A stretch of 64,000 bases of DNA from Lumbricus terrestris (Eukaryota; Annelida; Clitellata; Crassiclitellata; Lumbricidae): positions 4,863,826-4,927,825 of the forward strand of contig OX457043.1 of the NCBI GenBank assembly GCA_949752735.1, read 5' to 3'. Shown here in pieces: positions 48,622 to 60,597 of the stretch. Made by a program: the position numbers and the translations under genes. The notes below the pieces were generated by a model. It was given only the letters and a program-made list of their open reading frames with translations. It did not search any database and was not told the origin of the DNA. Each line of letters opens with the position of its first letter. Within the stretch, counting starts at the first letter, position 1.

Positions 48622-49078
48622 CTGTAGTAGAAATAAAACACGTTCTCATGTCACAAGTAGAGTGAAACTGTTGAAGGCGGGTTTCTAATAATATGCATGT
48701 TACGTGTGCGTGTGCGTGTGCGCGTGTGTGCGTGAGTGCGCGCATTAGTGTTTTTGAAAGCGTTCAATATTAACTATAGTCAGTGCTATTCCTTTTGATA
48801 TGTGCAACATGTGGTGGTAGGATATCCGTAATCGTATCCGTAGTCTCGAAATATCTACAAACCCACAAATGCGAAATCTCGGGAACCAGTTTATTCACCG
48901 GCGATTAATAAAAACCAAATCGACAGGCAGAGGATCAAGATCCGGAAAGTCAGGCAGACAGAGACACGGACGGCTGAGGTAGGTGATGTTTAGAGTTGAA
49001 ATGACGAGGGAGGCGAGGAGAAGTGGATTTGAGTTCGCACGATGTTCAGATATTTGACTTAAAACGGGGTGGCGGGAG

Positions 49079-49652
49079 TTTCACGACAATAATTGTTCTA
49101 CAGTCTAACGACAACTCGGGTACAGACAATTGGTCTTAGGACAACTGGTCTACATACGACTCGTATTGATGAAATGGACGCTGGATTTATGAAAAAAGTT
49201 AAATGGTTTTCTAGCTTAAATGGAAGCTGGATTGATGATTTTCATTCATATATTTCAACACGAATCCAGCTTCTACTTCAGATCTAAAAATACCTTCTAT
49301 TTCTCGCTCGTTATTTTCGTCAATCCAGCTTCTATTTCAGATATAAAAATACCCTCATCAGGCTTACATTACTTAAGCGTTTTTCATCAATCCAGCTTCT
49401 CTTTCAGATCCATAAATACCTTCATTCAGCTTTTTCTCATGCGTTATTTTCGTCCATCCTGCTTCTATTTCACCTGTAAAACAACCTTCATCCAGATTCC
49501 ATTTCTCTTGCGTTTTGTCATCAATCCAACCTCCATTAGGCCTACACCTGTTAAAAGCTTTCAGCCAGCTTCCATTTCTCAAACGCTGGACCAGTTGCCT
49601 GTAGACCGGTTGGCGTTAGACGAGTTGTCTGTAGACCAGTTGTCATGACACC
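49079..49652. mobile_element. Foldback-type element, copy B
   Basis: Counterpart of 40930-41530, with the flanking gtggcgggag word and the same internal units. It has a TAGGCCTA insertion at 49537-49544 that copy A lacks. Confidence 0.6.
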
Positions 49653-49985
49653 GTGGTGGGAGATCGTGTCCGTTCGGGACAGCTCTGGCTATGGAGCGAT
49701 TGGTGCATTTAAGTGATGAGGTTACGAAAGAACGGATCAGAGTGAGGGTGGATAAAAAACGAGTGGAACGGAGCGGTTAGAGAGTGAACAGCTGACGGAG
49801 ATAGGAAGGCTGAGAGGATTAATTTTAAGTGCGCAGTAGGTGAGTGAAAACCGAGGAAGACAGCAACAAACATGATTGAATTACTTACGAGAGGGTCTGA
49901 AAAAAGTGAGCATGGATATGATCAAGGCAACGGAGAAAACCAGGAAGAGGGGAAACCTGGAGACGCCATGTTGAGGACTCATCGT

Positions 49986-50165
<180 letters not shown>

Positions 50166-50430
50166 GCGAGTGAAGTGGCTTTTTGAGACAGTGGAGTGAT
50201 TTGAGGACAGGAGTAATGGGGTGGTGTTGGGGTGAGGGGTTTGGTGACAGCACGGACGAGGACTTTCTGATTCGATAGTTGTGCGCAGTCTGGCTTGTTA
50301 CTGTAGTTAAGGAAACGGATTGGCACACCGACGTATAGCCTTCAAGTTAATGACTGTTAGCGGCTATTTAATAAGAGCAACAATATGGAAAATGATAGAT
50401 TTGGTTCACTTATACAAACTTCACACGCAG

Positions 50431-50681
50431 CAGTGACGTAGACAAGGGGGTTTCATAGGAAACAAGTTTCTTAAAGGTTATTAAATTATTTTATCCACAT
50501 AAATAAGAAAAACAGAAGAGTTGCTTGTAGTAACATTAATTATTGTTTTTCCCACTTTATTCCCTTTGTTATTTTATTCTCATTTTATTTACTGTAATAC
50601 TGTTGGGTTGATGCCAGAGAGCATCCAGCCAGGCCATAAAACCCCAAACCCCGCATCATAATTTCTGCCGATACGCTACTG
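50431..50681. mobile_element. Short hAT-like MITE, copy 3
   Basis: Same insertion as 42257-42529, duplicated with the unit and since diverged (acacgcag / atgcgcag flanks). Confidence 0.7.
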
Positions 50682-50894
50682 ATGCGCAGGCCTTTTTATT
50701 TGTAATTGCGGGCCTAATTGTAATTGCAATTGAAATAATTATTGTAATAGTCTCGAGTTACAATTACAATTACAATTTATTTATGAAGAATGAAAGAGAC
50801 GCAAGTGGTTTATTAGCGATTAGTCAGGGCCTCTCTGAAATTCAAATGGTCAATAGTAGCCTAGAGTTTGTTTGTATGTGCATTGTGCACTTGT

Positions 50895-51098
50895 TATAGC
50901 ACCCCTTCAAGCTCCCTACACTGAATCGCGCCCGCCTGTAACAGCGCGGACACTGCATCGGAGTTTCACGCGGAAGCGCTGAACAATTGCGAGTGAGGGA
51001 CTTGCCCTAGGTCCCTACGCTGCGATTTGATTAGAACCTGCAACCCTCCGGCTGCAAGGCAACGAACATACCAGCTAAACAACCGCACCCCACGAGTG
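50895..51098 (-). mobile_element. tRNA-derived SINE, complete copy
   Basis: Minus strand: tRNA-like head (ggttgtttagctggtatg), box B-like ggttctaatc, body gcgtagggaccta, tail ttgaaggggtgctata. Same family as 4548-4790. Confidence 0.7.
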
Positions 51099-51116
51099 AT
51101 GATCATGTCTACAATA

Positions 51117-52575
51117 CAGGGTGGACCAGCATAAATGTAGCGACTTTTAATGCGCATAACTCAGCAAATTGTTGCAATTTATTTATACTTAATGCTTCAA
51201 ATTAAAGCTATTTCACTCTAGTATTAGCCTCAAAAAGTCGTACTGGTACTCGTTTAAATTTTACTGCAATGTTTGGAACGGCCTTAGCTACCATATTTTG
51301 TTGTTATCAGTGACGCAATATGGCGCCGTTTACAGACGATGATCGAGTTTTGATCAGAATTTTGCGAACTGATAAAGGATCATTTTAGTTCGTTTTCAAA
51401 TGATTAAAGACTTTCCTAACAGATGATGAAACGAAAGTATCTTGAATTCGTATGATACGAAAAACTGATTAAAGAGGAGCTTCGAGTCGTAAACCGCGTG
51501 AGTCGGTGCGCGCCGCGCGCACGCCCGCTACCGTAACATTGCTTTTGTGTCCGATTTAATTTGCAATCAAGACGATAACCATGCAGGTAAAAAGCAAATG
51601 TCCACTGGAAATTCAACGCAAAAACATGCATTTCTAGAAGCACTGTAAGTCGTATTGAAAATTCAAAGATGACCTGGAGTTGAAGACATTATTTTGGTTG
51701 ACTTAAGTGACTTAAGTCTAGTGTTGTTTTAATAATGCCCCAATTTTAGTTTTAGTTTTGGTTTTGATTGTTAGTCCTAATGTTTAGTTTTAGTTTTAAT
51801 TGTTGCTGAATATTAGTTTTAGTTTTCGTTTTAGTTTTTATGGATCAATTTTAGTTTTAGTTTTAGTATGCCAATTTTAGTTTTAGTTTTAGTTTTAATA
51901 ATCTGGGGCTACGCACTCGTTAGCAGTGAATACCGTTTCGTTTCTTGAACAAACTAAATTGATACAAATTAATACGAAGATATGCTGAACATGAAAAGTG
52001 ATCATTATGTGAGATGTCATTTGCTGTTGATGTGCCCAATTGATAAACACTTCAGCATTATGCTTAATAACTTTTTATGGAACTAATAATATTACAACGA
52101 TAGGGTAATATGTAGGCCTAATTGTCCATCAGTTAACGAATACAACACTACTTAAGTCCAACAGCTTCCCGACACTGACGCAAAGACATGTACGGCTTGC
52201 AGCATGCAAGCGTCAGATGCAACGCATGACTGCTGATAAAATTGAAAGCACATGGTTTAACGATTGTAGAAATTCTCCGCCGTGAATATCCATTCACGGC
52301 ACAGACTTCAACAAACACAAAAACGTGATCGTGCCTATGCTCGTGTTGGCAAAACAAGGAAAACAGCGCTATATTGCGTAGCCAAAAACAACAAAATGTG
52401 ATGACTAGGGCTGTTCCAAACATTGCTTTAAAATTTAAACTTGTATCAGTTAGACTTTGAAGCTGATACCAGAGTTAGCCTAAATGCCTTTAATTTGACA
52501 CATTAAGTAAAAAATTACAAATATTGACTGAGTTATAAGCATTGAAAGTCGGTCCATTTATGTTGGCCCACCTTG
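51117..52575 (+). mobile_element. Tc1/mariner-like element with transposase scraps
   Basis: Left end TA-CAGGGTGGACCAGCATAAA and right end TTTATGTTGGCCCACCTTG are inverted, with inner matching arms (gacttttaatgc / gcattgaaagtc). From 51320 the plus strand reads MAPFTDDDRVLIRILRTDKG, and around 52190 RLAACKRQMQRMTADKIE; both fit Tc1/IS630-type transposases. The catalytic centre is lost. A tttagtttt low-complexity tract (51735-51900) fills part of the gap. Confidence 0.65.
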
Positions 52576-52819
52576 TTGATTGTACTCATCAAGGATAATT
52601 TGGCAAACTAGCGACGAGCTCCTGGCGGGAAAGAATGATACCAAACTAAAAAATAGGTATAGCAGAGGAAAACTGATATGCAGTTTCAACAATGTCTGAT
52701 GAAAATGTTGTCGAATTTTTTCGTCAGAATCACACAATGCTCTGCAATAAGTAGCAAGTGCAATTTCGTTATCAACTGCATAACCGTTTGGACAAAAGCT
52801 ACATCTGCGGACTGCACCC

Positions 52820-52970
52820 GTCCAGATCGTGATTCCACAACCGGCAGCCTAAATCTGATTTCGACAGCTCGCGGGAGTCACTCGCATGATTATTTCTGCA
52901 ACGAGAGCTTTTCAAAGCAGTGGGGCTTCACCGTTGCAGGGCCATCTACATGCAAGCTGAATACACGATA
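52820..52970 (+). mobile_element. L2/CR1-type LINE RT fragment
   Basis: Plus strand reads TTGSLNLISTARGSH and GFTVAGPSTC, the AFSVAGP block of these RTs. Confidence 0.45.
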
Positions 52971-52984
52971 TTTAATTATTAAAG

Positions 52985-53115
52985 ATTAGATTGTAATTGT
53001 AATTGTAATTGTAATCGTACATTTATATAGCGCCACTTCAAGAGAACTCCTCAGAGGCGCTCCCGACCTGACACCTAACCACAATCAAAGAGAATGGTTT
53101 TCAAACGCTTGCGGA
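52985..53115 (-). mobile_element. L2/CR1-type LINE 3' end
   Basis: attgta tail, then tatagcgccac...agaggcgctcccgacct on the plus strand. The minus frame reads LFRKRLKTILFDCG. It abuts the plus-strand fragment tail to tail. Confidence 0.6.
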
Positions 53116-53119
53116 AAAG

Positions 53120-53640
53120 GGGCAAAGAAATACAAATATGATCGAAAGGATACCCCAGAATCCTTTTAGCTGGTGGGACTTTTTTTACTGTGCTGCCCAG
53201 TATATGCCAGCAACTTCAATTACGACTCGTGCCGCTGGAATGCTGGTGGCTGCATTAAAAGTTGTGATAATAATATTATAGGCCTACAATCAAGTCATTG
53301 CGACGCACGATGTTGCTCCTTTCGCCCTTCGAAGCCTTGATCCCATTAATTGCGCTGGTTTTGCATTCATTTTTTGATCTGGAACACAATCCACTCGGAT
53401 CTCCGCAAACCCGAGAGAAACAAGTCAGCTATTCCGACAGCTTTCAAAAATCGTATCCTTCGGCCATTCAATGCCGTGTCTTATCGCAGTACTTACCTTT
53501 GACATACCAGAATTGGATGAAACGTTATCGTTCCATATGTTACTAGCAATCTCCGGACATTTTTTTTACCTACTGACTGATTAGAACTACCTCGGTTGAC
53601 GTAATGATAATAATAATAACAAATAATAATGACAGCTCAT
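53120..53640. other. Gene 3 intron, nothing recognised
   Basis: An 82-codon plus ORF (53298-53546) has no recognisable domain; not called. Confidence 0.35.
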
Positions 53641-53644
53641 TTCG

Positions 53645-53725
53645 ATGATGATGATGATGATGATGACGATGAGGGTGATGAGGGTGATGATGATGACGAC
53701 GACGATGATAACGGCGATGAGTAAG
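53645..53725. repeat. GATG/GAC microsatellite
   Basis: Imperfect gatgatgat and gacgacgac units. Confidence 0.9.
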
Positions 53726-53828
53726 AAGGCTACTCCGAAGGAAATTACGATGGTCCATCTGCTCTAAAACGATATTTCATTGGACGAGCGTTGCCTCGAG
53801 ACACAGAGCACTTTTCACTTCAAGGCTT

Positions 53829-54260
53829 TTACAAAAAAATAAGCCAAACTGGGTTTTTTTATATATCTCTTACACCTGATTATTAATCATTCTAAATTTT
53901 CCCCAATATTTAGATAATTGAAACAAGAATATCAATATCCAAAATATGACGCCATATATATTTGAATGGATAGAAAGATATGAATCTTACAACTTTATCT
54001 GCCGAAATTTCAGTATATACCAGCAATTTTCTTTTGAGTTTTATAACAAAGCACTTCAAAAATGAAAATTGAAAAGTCTTTAATAATTATTTTGTGAAGA
54101 AAAAACTGAAATTTCGGGAGATGAAGTTGAAATATTCATATCTTACCATTCGTTCAAATTTATGACATGATATTTTGTAATCCTATTCGTGGTTCAATTC
54201 TCTAAATATTGTGAAAATTTTAGTATGATTAATCATCAGGCATTAGAGATATAAGAAAGC
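53829..54260. mobile_element. MITE related to the mariner at 20449
   Basis: The ends (aataagccaaactggg..., ...cattagagatataag) and inner words (gaacgaatg.taagatatgaat, atttagataattg) match the long terminal repeats at 20449-21650. There is no coding core. It lies about 135 bases downstream of the gene 3 signal exon, within the intron. Confidence 0.65.
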
Positions 54261-54394
54261 TGGCCTGGTCGTCATCACCAGCGTTGCCCAATGTCGATCA
54301 ACCTCAATCATCATCAAATTTTCTGTTTCTCTTCGTCCTCCAACATCATAATAAGAGAAACGATCTTTACACTTTCATTGTCAGTAAGAATTAC

Positions 54395-54470
54395 CTGCAC
54401 GCGCTGCATCTGAAATCGAATTCAAGTTGGCTGCCGATATGGCTATCAGCAGGAATAGCCCGATGGCCAT
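54395..54470 (-). CDS. Gene 3 signal-peptide exon
   Basis: ATG at 54470; 25 codons plus one base, beginning MAIGLFLLIAISAANL, ending CAG at donor GTAATT. It joins in phase with 48621 (copy B) and equally with 40488 (copy A). Confidence 0.85.
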
Positions 54471-54566
54471 TCTGTCGTTTCAAACGTTGTGCGTCGACCA
54501 ATGGAACCGAGTGATCTGTTGACGGCTGACGAAACGTTGTAGTCAGCCGTAAGGCGCAACCGGAGA

Positions 54567-54574
54567 AATTTATA
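54567..54574 (-). promoter_or_regulatory. TATA box of gene 3
   Basis: TATAAATT on the minus strand, 104 bases from the ATG, in the block shared by all three genes. It is the only promoter of this type between 37 and 57 kb. Confidence 0.7.
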
Positions 54575-54724
54575 GATTATCGTAAGGGGCGGACGAATAG
54601 CAAACGAATCGCATAGAAGTCAAAATTACACAAACATGAGGCGCATATTGATGTATATGTTCTGAACACGCCAAACATATATCTATTCTTGCTCTTTTTG
54701 AGCTGTTTTCAGCTTAAACCAGCC

Positions 54725-55312
54725 TAAGCCAGATGGACGAACAGATGGACGGATGGATGGATGGATGGAGGGATGGATGGGTTATCAGTTGCTTGGTTAG
54801 AAGGATAGATGGATGATGAATAAACATATGAATGAAAGTACATAAGTATGTATGAAGAATGGATGGATGGATGGATGGATGGATGGACGGACGGATGGAT
54901 GGACGTATAAATGGATGGATAGATGGGTGGGTGGATGGATGGGTGGGTGGGTAGATTGATGGATGGATGGGATGGATGGATGGACGTATGAATGGATGGA
55001 TGGATGGGTGGGTGGATGGATGGGTGGGTGGGTAGATTGATGGATGGATGGGATGGATGGACGTATGAATGGATGGATGGATCAATGGATGGGTGGGTGG
55101 GTGGATGGATGGACGAAAGGAGGTTCTGAATGGATGGCTGTATGGCAGAAACAAGGGATTGCTGGAAGGACGTGAAGAATGACGGATGAATAGATGAATG
55201 GATGGATGATTGGGATAATGGATGGATGGATGGATGGATGCTTGGGTTAATGGACGGATGAATGAATGAATGAATGAATGAATGAATGAATGAATGAATG
55301 AATGAATGAATG
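54725..55312. repeat. ATGG and AATG tetranucleotide arrays
   Basis: Long imperfect ATGG/GTGG region with internal ~115-bp higher-order copies (around 54890 and 55000), then AATG x13 (55258-55312). Confidence 0.9.
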
Positions 55313-55920
55313 AATTTGTTTATTGCACTCAAAAAGTCAAACGGTACAACCAAAATAAATAAATACAATAAATACAGTGCAATAGGAGTCAGGAAAAGCT
55401 AATAGTTTATACTACCCTGACCCCTCTTCCTTGACTATTTTCATACATGCTATTATTTCACTCAACTAGCACATAACTGATGAAATTACTAGTGAAAAAC
55501 ATAACATGAAAATAATAGAAATAAAACAATAATAAAAATAATAATAATTATAGTAGTAATACCAAGAAAATATTAGAAAATATTAGTGCAGCAGTATATC
55601 AACTCAATCCATATTGATATAAAAGACAGCAGAAAAGCATCATAATCAACAGTCTGTTAAGGAATACTGACATACAGATTGCCTAGATACTGCGAGTGGA
55701 AAGATGCATGCATAAAGACCAAATAGTTAAAATCAACTCTAGCATAGTTTAAAAATAAAGCCTTTATGACTTTTTTCTTGAAGGTACAGTAGGCCTACTT
55801 AAACTATTTTTCCTCTTCACATCATCTGATAGTGAATTCCATAAACGACGATTTAGAATTTGGAAGCTATTAAAGCGACAGGTGGTGCGAGCAAAAGGAA
55901 CAACATGATGAATCGATTAA
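55313..55920. other. LINE-like A-rich stretch, unassigned
   Basis: Begins tttattgcactcaaaaagtcaaacgg, like the 3' end of an invertebrate LINE in inverse orientation, followed by tgacccctcttcc. No coding frame is intact enough to assign a family. Confidence 0.35.
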
Positions 55921-56124
55921 TTGATGGATGGATGCTTGGATGGACGAACGGATGGATGGATTGACGAAGGGATGGAAGGGTGTACTAAGAATGGATGGAT
56001 GGATGGTTGGATGGATGAAATAGAACATGTTAGTCATTCATACACTAACTCATGAATCACAGCAATTATTTTATTTTAATGACTCTCTACGATGCAAATC
56101 ATCGATCAATGGTCCGTTCTACAG

Positions 56125-56375
56125 GGTGGGCAAAAAAGACCCCCTCCATTGGCCTCCAAATTTTTTGCAAATATCTTGGCTAGAAGTAAAAATTTCAAAA
56201 GATTTCAAATAGAACAAAAGTTTTGTTCTGTTTGAAATAGTTGAAATATTTTCATGAAATTTAGCCATCTTGTGCAAATTATAAATTGTCTTTAAGCCTG
56301 TAAAATTTAATTTCAAAATTATTACTTCTGGCCAAGATATTGGCAAAAACCTTAGGTTTTTTCGCCCACCCTATA
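56125..56375. mobile_element. Tc1/mariner-like MITE
   Basis: Ends TACAGGGTGGGCAAAAAAG and TTTTTTCGCCCACCCTATA, with inverted inner words (aatatcttggctagaagtaa / ttacttctggccaagatatt). The interior resembles the 61197 element. Confidence 0.75.
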
Positions 56376-57130
56376 GTGTGCGTGGAAGTAGTGATCTGAA
56401 TTCGATTTGTAATCGAATCGGAATGCGCATTCTTGTCAATTTGAACATTGTATTCGCAGTGGTACAGTAGTTTTAGCAACGGCGGTCGTTTTGGTAGTAG
56501 CAGTAGATGAGGTGTGGTATTGGTTGTCGTTGCTTTATCATCGTCATTATCGTTTTATTCTTTTTCCGCAATAATATTCCTTTCATTTATATTTGAAACG
56601 AGAGAAGACAATAATGCCCTGTGACTTTTAAAACAGAAATTTAGTTGAGCACTGTGTTATACCTGGGCTTCATCTTGAGGCTGAATGACAGTAGCCCAGG
56701 TCTATATTTTCACAGCATTCTTCAAGGGCCGGTGAACACCAACGCAATGAAGTCACAAGATGGCGCACTATGACTAGTTTATTTACGGCTTCCCTGTCTT
56801 CACGACTTTCCATCCAATGCCGTTGCATACAGCTGGCTAACCACGGCTAACGAAGCGTCTTCCGAAGGTTACGATTTCTAAGATTTAAATCCTTTCAAAA
56901 CTGACACCAACCGCTCAGTACTATTAATCACGAGTAGGCTATAACGTGGCGCTTATCGATTTTTGACATTGCAACAGACTATTGGTGGGCCTGTAATCTT
57001 AGGCCCTAAATGGTAGGGTCTGGCGCAGACGACTCTAGACAGAGGCAGCATGTGCATTGGAAATTAAATCTCGTCTCGTGTCTTCGCTGTCTCCACTCTT
57101 CACTGATATATTCCTATAAACAGCCATTTC

Positions 57131-57450
57131 CAGTGGCGGCGACAGGGGGGCTGGGGGGCTAAGCTCCCCCTAAACAAGGACATCCGGGGGCCAAGCCCCG
57201 TAAAAATAGGCCATCCGGTTTTTTTTACATGCAAACTGAAATTTTGGCGGATGAAAATGGAACATTTCCATGAGATTTTGTCGGCTGGTCGTCAGAAATT
57301 TTGGCGGATGGAAGTGGAAAATTTCCATGAGATTTTGACCGGATGAATTTAAACAAAAAGGTCGTCAGAAATTTTGGCGGATGAAAATGAAAATTTACTC
57401 CGCAAGGATTCAGCCCCCGCCCCAAAACTTAAATCCTGGCGCCGCCACTG
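57131..57450. mobile_element. hAT-like MITE, CAGTGGCGGCG family
   Basis: 320 bp, ends CAGTGGCGGCG and CGCCGCCACTG. Flanks gccatttc and gccggttc match at 6 of 8. Internally it repeats gtcagaaattttggcggatg. Confidence 0.65.
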
Positions 57451-57509
57451 GCCGGTTCTATTACTTTTTTGCGTGTCCTGTAAGATTATCGATTGTGGTA
57501 GCAACGGGG

Positions 57510-57569
57510 GTAGTAATTGTAATTGTAATTGAAACATTTATATAGCGACGCTCACAGATTCAGTGGCGC
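57510..57569 (-). mobile_element. L2/CR1-type LINE terminus
   Basis: attgta tail then tatagcgacgctcac; the foldback element is inserted just beyond it. Confidence 0.5.
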
Positions 57570-57577
57570 TCAATGGC

Positions 57578-58520
57578 GGGGAATGGACATTTCCCCCTGG
57601 ACATTTCCCCCCCGGACATTTCCCCCCGGACATTCCCTCCCCCGGACGTTTCCCCCTTACCCTAGGACATTCCCCCCCGTATGCGGAAATCATTGTGTTT
57701 ATGGTCTTCAACATATGAAAAAGCGCTTGAGAAATGGAAGCTTCATCCAGTTTCTATTTAACTTGCATTTTTTTCATCGATCCAGCTTCTATTTCAGATC
57801 TAAAAATACCTTCATCCAGCTTCTATTTAACTTGCATTTTTTCATCAATCCAGCTTCTATTTCAGATCTAAAAATACCTTCATCCAGCTTCTATTTAACT
57901 TGCATTTTTTCATCAATCCAGCTTCTATTTCAGATCTAAAAATACCTTCATCCAGCTTCTATTTAACTTGCATTTTTTTCATCAGAAGCTGGATTGATGA
58001 AAAAATGCAAGTAAAATAGAAGCTGGATGAAGGTATTTTTGGATCTGAAGTAGACGCTTTATCGATGAAAAAATGCAAGTAAAATAGGAGCTGGATGAAG
58101 GTATTTTTGGATCTGAAGTAGACGCTTTATTGATGAAAAAATGCAAGTTAAATAGAAGCTGGATGAAGGTATTTTTTGATCTTAAATAGACGCTTTATTG
58201 ATGAAAAAACGCAAGTTAAATAGAAGCTGGATGAAGGTATTTTTAGATCTGAAATAGACGCTTTATTGATGAAAAAATGCAAGTTAAATAGAAGCTGGAT
58301 GAAGGTATTTTTTGATCTTAAATAGACGCTTTATTGATGAAAAACGCAAGTTAAATAGAAGCTGGATGAAGGTATTTTTAGATCTGAAATAGAAGCTGGA
58401 TTGACTTAAGGGGGGGAATGTCCGGGGGAGAAATGTCCTAGTCGAAATCGGGGGGGGGGGAACGTCCAGGGGGGAAATGTCCGGGGGGAAATGTCCAGGG
58501 GGGGAAATGTCCTACATTCC
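57578..58520. mobile_element. Foldback element with internal tandem arrays
   Basis: 943 bp, flanked by an exact 8-bp duplication (tcaatggc). The ends are arrays of gGACATTTCCCC units, inverted at the other side. The centre has about four direct copies of a ~66-bp unit (ccagcttctatttcagatct...) and then about six inverted copies of the same unit. It has no coding capacity. The family is not one I can name. Confidence 0.8.
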
Positions 58521-58529
58521 TCAATGGCA

Positions 58530-59460
58530 ACGGTTAAGACTACAGTAGAAGTCGTAGGTGTTGCTGGTGTTGTTGCTGTTGTTGTCGTGTTATGGTAATA
58601 GTAGTTTATTTATTTATATGGTATTAATTATTGTTCCCAAATAAGCTTACATAAGATGATTTCTGGCTGAAAATCTACAACTTATTAAGCTGGTTGATCG
58701 TTGCTCCGCATATTCTCAGAAATTTCAATTTATTTTGTTTCAGACCTTAAACAATGTCAAGCAATAGGCCTACTAAGTGTCTGTCTGCATCGCATAGTTC
58801 ATCTTTTGTTATTTTCTGGAGACATGTAGCACTGTGCAAGTGATTGTATTGTGATCTGAGTAGGCGAAGTCTGTGACGTCTGTTGTGTTTTTTCTTTGCT
58901 TTCTTTTGCTACTCAAGAAAAATAAAGTCGCTTGTCGTACAGTTCCGTCAAATCTTTACAGTCACTCAGCTTGTCACTTACTTGTTTGTATCAACATTTG
59001 AATGGCATGGTTGAACTTATTAATAACTAGGTCATGTTTTCCTGAACTGATGTAACGTCATGAACTTCATTTAAATTCAAGGTAGGCCTACAGTTGCAGC
59101 AATACAATAAATTATTATACTTTGATGTGTTATTTTTATGTTAGGCCTACTTAATTTATTGTAAACGTTGGTCCTGCATATAATCTCTAGCTATAACGGG
59201 TAAAGCACAAGCCGTTGCTGGACAAAGAATCTGGTGTGAAGGTATATGGGTCAAATTCGCAGCCATTTTGTATCTTTGCAATAAAAGACAAATTTCTTTA
59301 TGATGAAAACATGTGTTGCCATTCTCGATGAACGGTAATTTTCCACACAGTCATGTGAGCAGGTAAGTTATCTTAGCCTACTAAATAAAGTTTGACTGCG
59401 ACTGTCCCAGTCTTGATAGGGGTGTACGTTTGAACAAAATAAGTTGTTGATGTTGAGTTA
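58530..59460. other. Spacer, partly paralogous to 10.2-10.5 kb
   Basis: 59200-59420 resembles 10290-10560 (shared word gaaaacatgtgttgcc and the flanking order). No gene. Confidence 0.45.
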
Positions 59461-59824
59461 AAGATAAGGGGAAGTTCCTAAGACGCACCCCCAAATCAAA
59501 AAATCTTAATATTTTCGATCAATATAGAAATAAAAATATGAAATTGTATGTGTTCATCCGTATCCATGAAAGGTACAAAGTAGCTATTCTGGAAATTGAT
59601 TTGAGTAAATAAATTTTGTGTATTTCGAAAAAATCATTGTTTTTAATAAGGGTGCGTCTTGGGCATACATCTTCCCAAGATGCACTCCCGGGGTGCGTCT
59701 TGGGAATCCCTGCGAAAATGAATAACAAAGACAAAGACAAATGTTGCCAAAATAGGGTCTAATTGCTGTCTTGATCTGATACCAGAACCTAGATGAGAAA
59801 TAGAAGTGTAAATATGCAGAAAGT

Positions 59825-60079
59825 TTACTGGCAGTAATAACAAACTGCAGTGTCAATGGGACCACAACTCTCGTGGTACCACTTTTTGCATGTGGGACAC
59901 CGTTGCCATGGCTCAAAAGGTGGTTCATTATACCGCTTGGTGCACATGTTGCATGGTGTATCATCAGAGTTACTCAGTTTCAATTTTTTACGTGCAACAG
60001 ACTTCGATTGTGCCAACACCTTTTTATGCACTTTCTCAGCCTTTGGTTTCACCTTTTTCTGAGCTTTCGCTACAGCCAT
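59825..60079 (-). pseudogene. pogo-like transposase C-terminal zinc-finger end
   Basis: A Lys-rich region (KAQKKVKPKAEKVHKK) precedes CNMCTKRY, EPWQRCPTCKKWYHESC and CYYC, a PHD-like Cys/His pattern common at the ends of invertebrate pogo/Jerky-type transposases. It overlaps the end of the N-terminal frame by 10 bases, in a different frame. Confidence 0.75.
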
Positions 60080-60597
60080 GGTTTTATATGGTGAAGAAGT
60101 TGTAACTCAAGCAGACTGAAGAAGCGATCAACCTGCGGACGATTAAAAGCAACAGCACGTGACATACTCGTTGCTTCAGGTTGTTGAACTGTAAGGTCTC
60201 GGTGGCGATCAATGAATCCCAACAACCACTTCTTTCCAGCCATTTCCTTTGTCTTTTCGAATGGACGATTTAGTTTTTCCTTGTCTGCTATTTGAAAAGC
60301 CAATCGTCTAATGTCACACTGCGTCAATCGATAGAATCGTTGTTGTAGTTCCAATGCATGCACAACAAGTTCTTTTTCAAATTCAGCACTCAGCACAGTC
60401 TCAAATCTTCCTAGACACTTTTTGCCAGGATTCCTCACTTGGCCCTTCATGTGTCTCTGAAGAGTTCTCCTTGGTATTCCAAACTTCTTCGCAACACTGT
60501 GATAAGACATTCCCTCTGTCAGTTGCTGTAAAGCTTGCTTCAGCTTCTCCTCACCATATGACCCTCTCGTAGTCGTGCGTTTATAATTGCGACCCAT
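60070..60597 (-). pseudogene. pogo-like transposase DNA-binding region
   Basis: Starts MGRNYKRTTTRGSYGEEKL. A helix-turn-helix (residues about 14-52: LKQALQQLTEGMSYHSVAKK, GIPRRTLQRHMKG) is followed by a CENP-B-like helix region (ELQQRFYRLTQCDIRRLAFQ, KWLLGFIDRHRDL). The frame ends at 60070, where a catalytic domain is expected. Such proteins bind transposon ends; this copy cannot cut DNA. Confidence 0.8.

Larger units (their letters stand above)
54575..57120. repeat. 5' flank of gene 3, paralogous to gene 1 and 2 flanks
   Basis: Shared words as listed for 6700-9060, interrupted by simple repeats and a MITE. Confidence 0.65.

Noticed and set aside
54714..55368. Pro/Ser/His/Ile-rich ORFs
   Set aside because: They are translations of ATGG/AATG tetranucleotide arrays.
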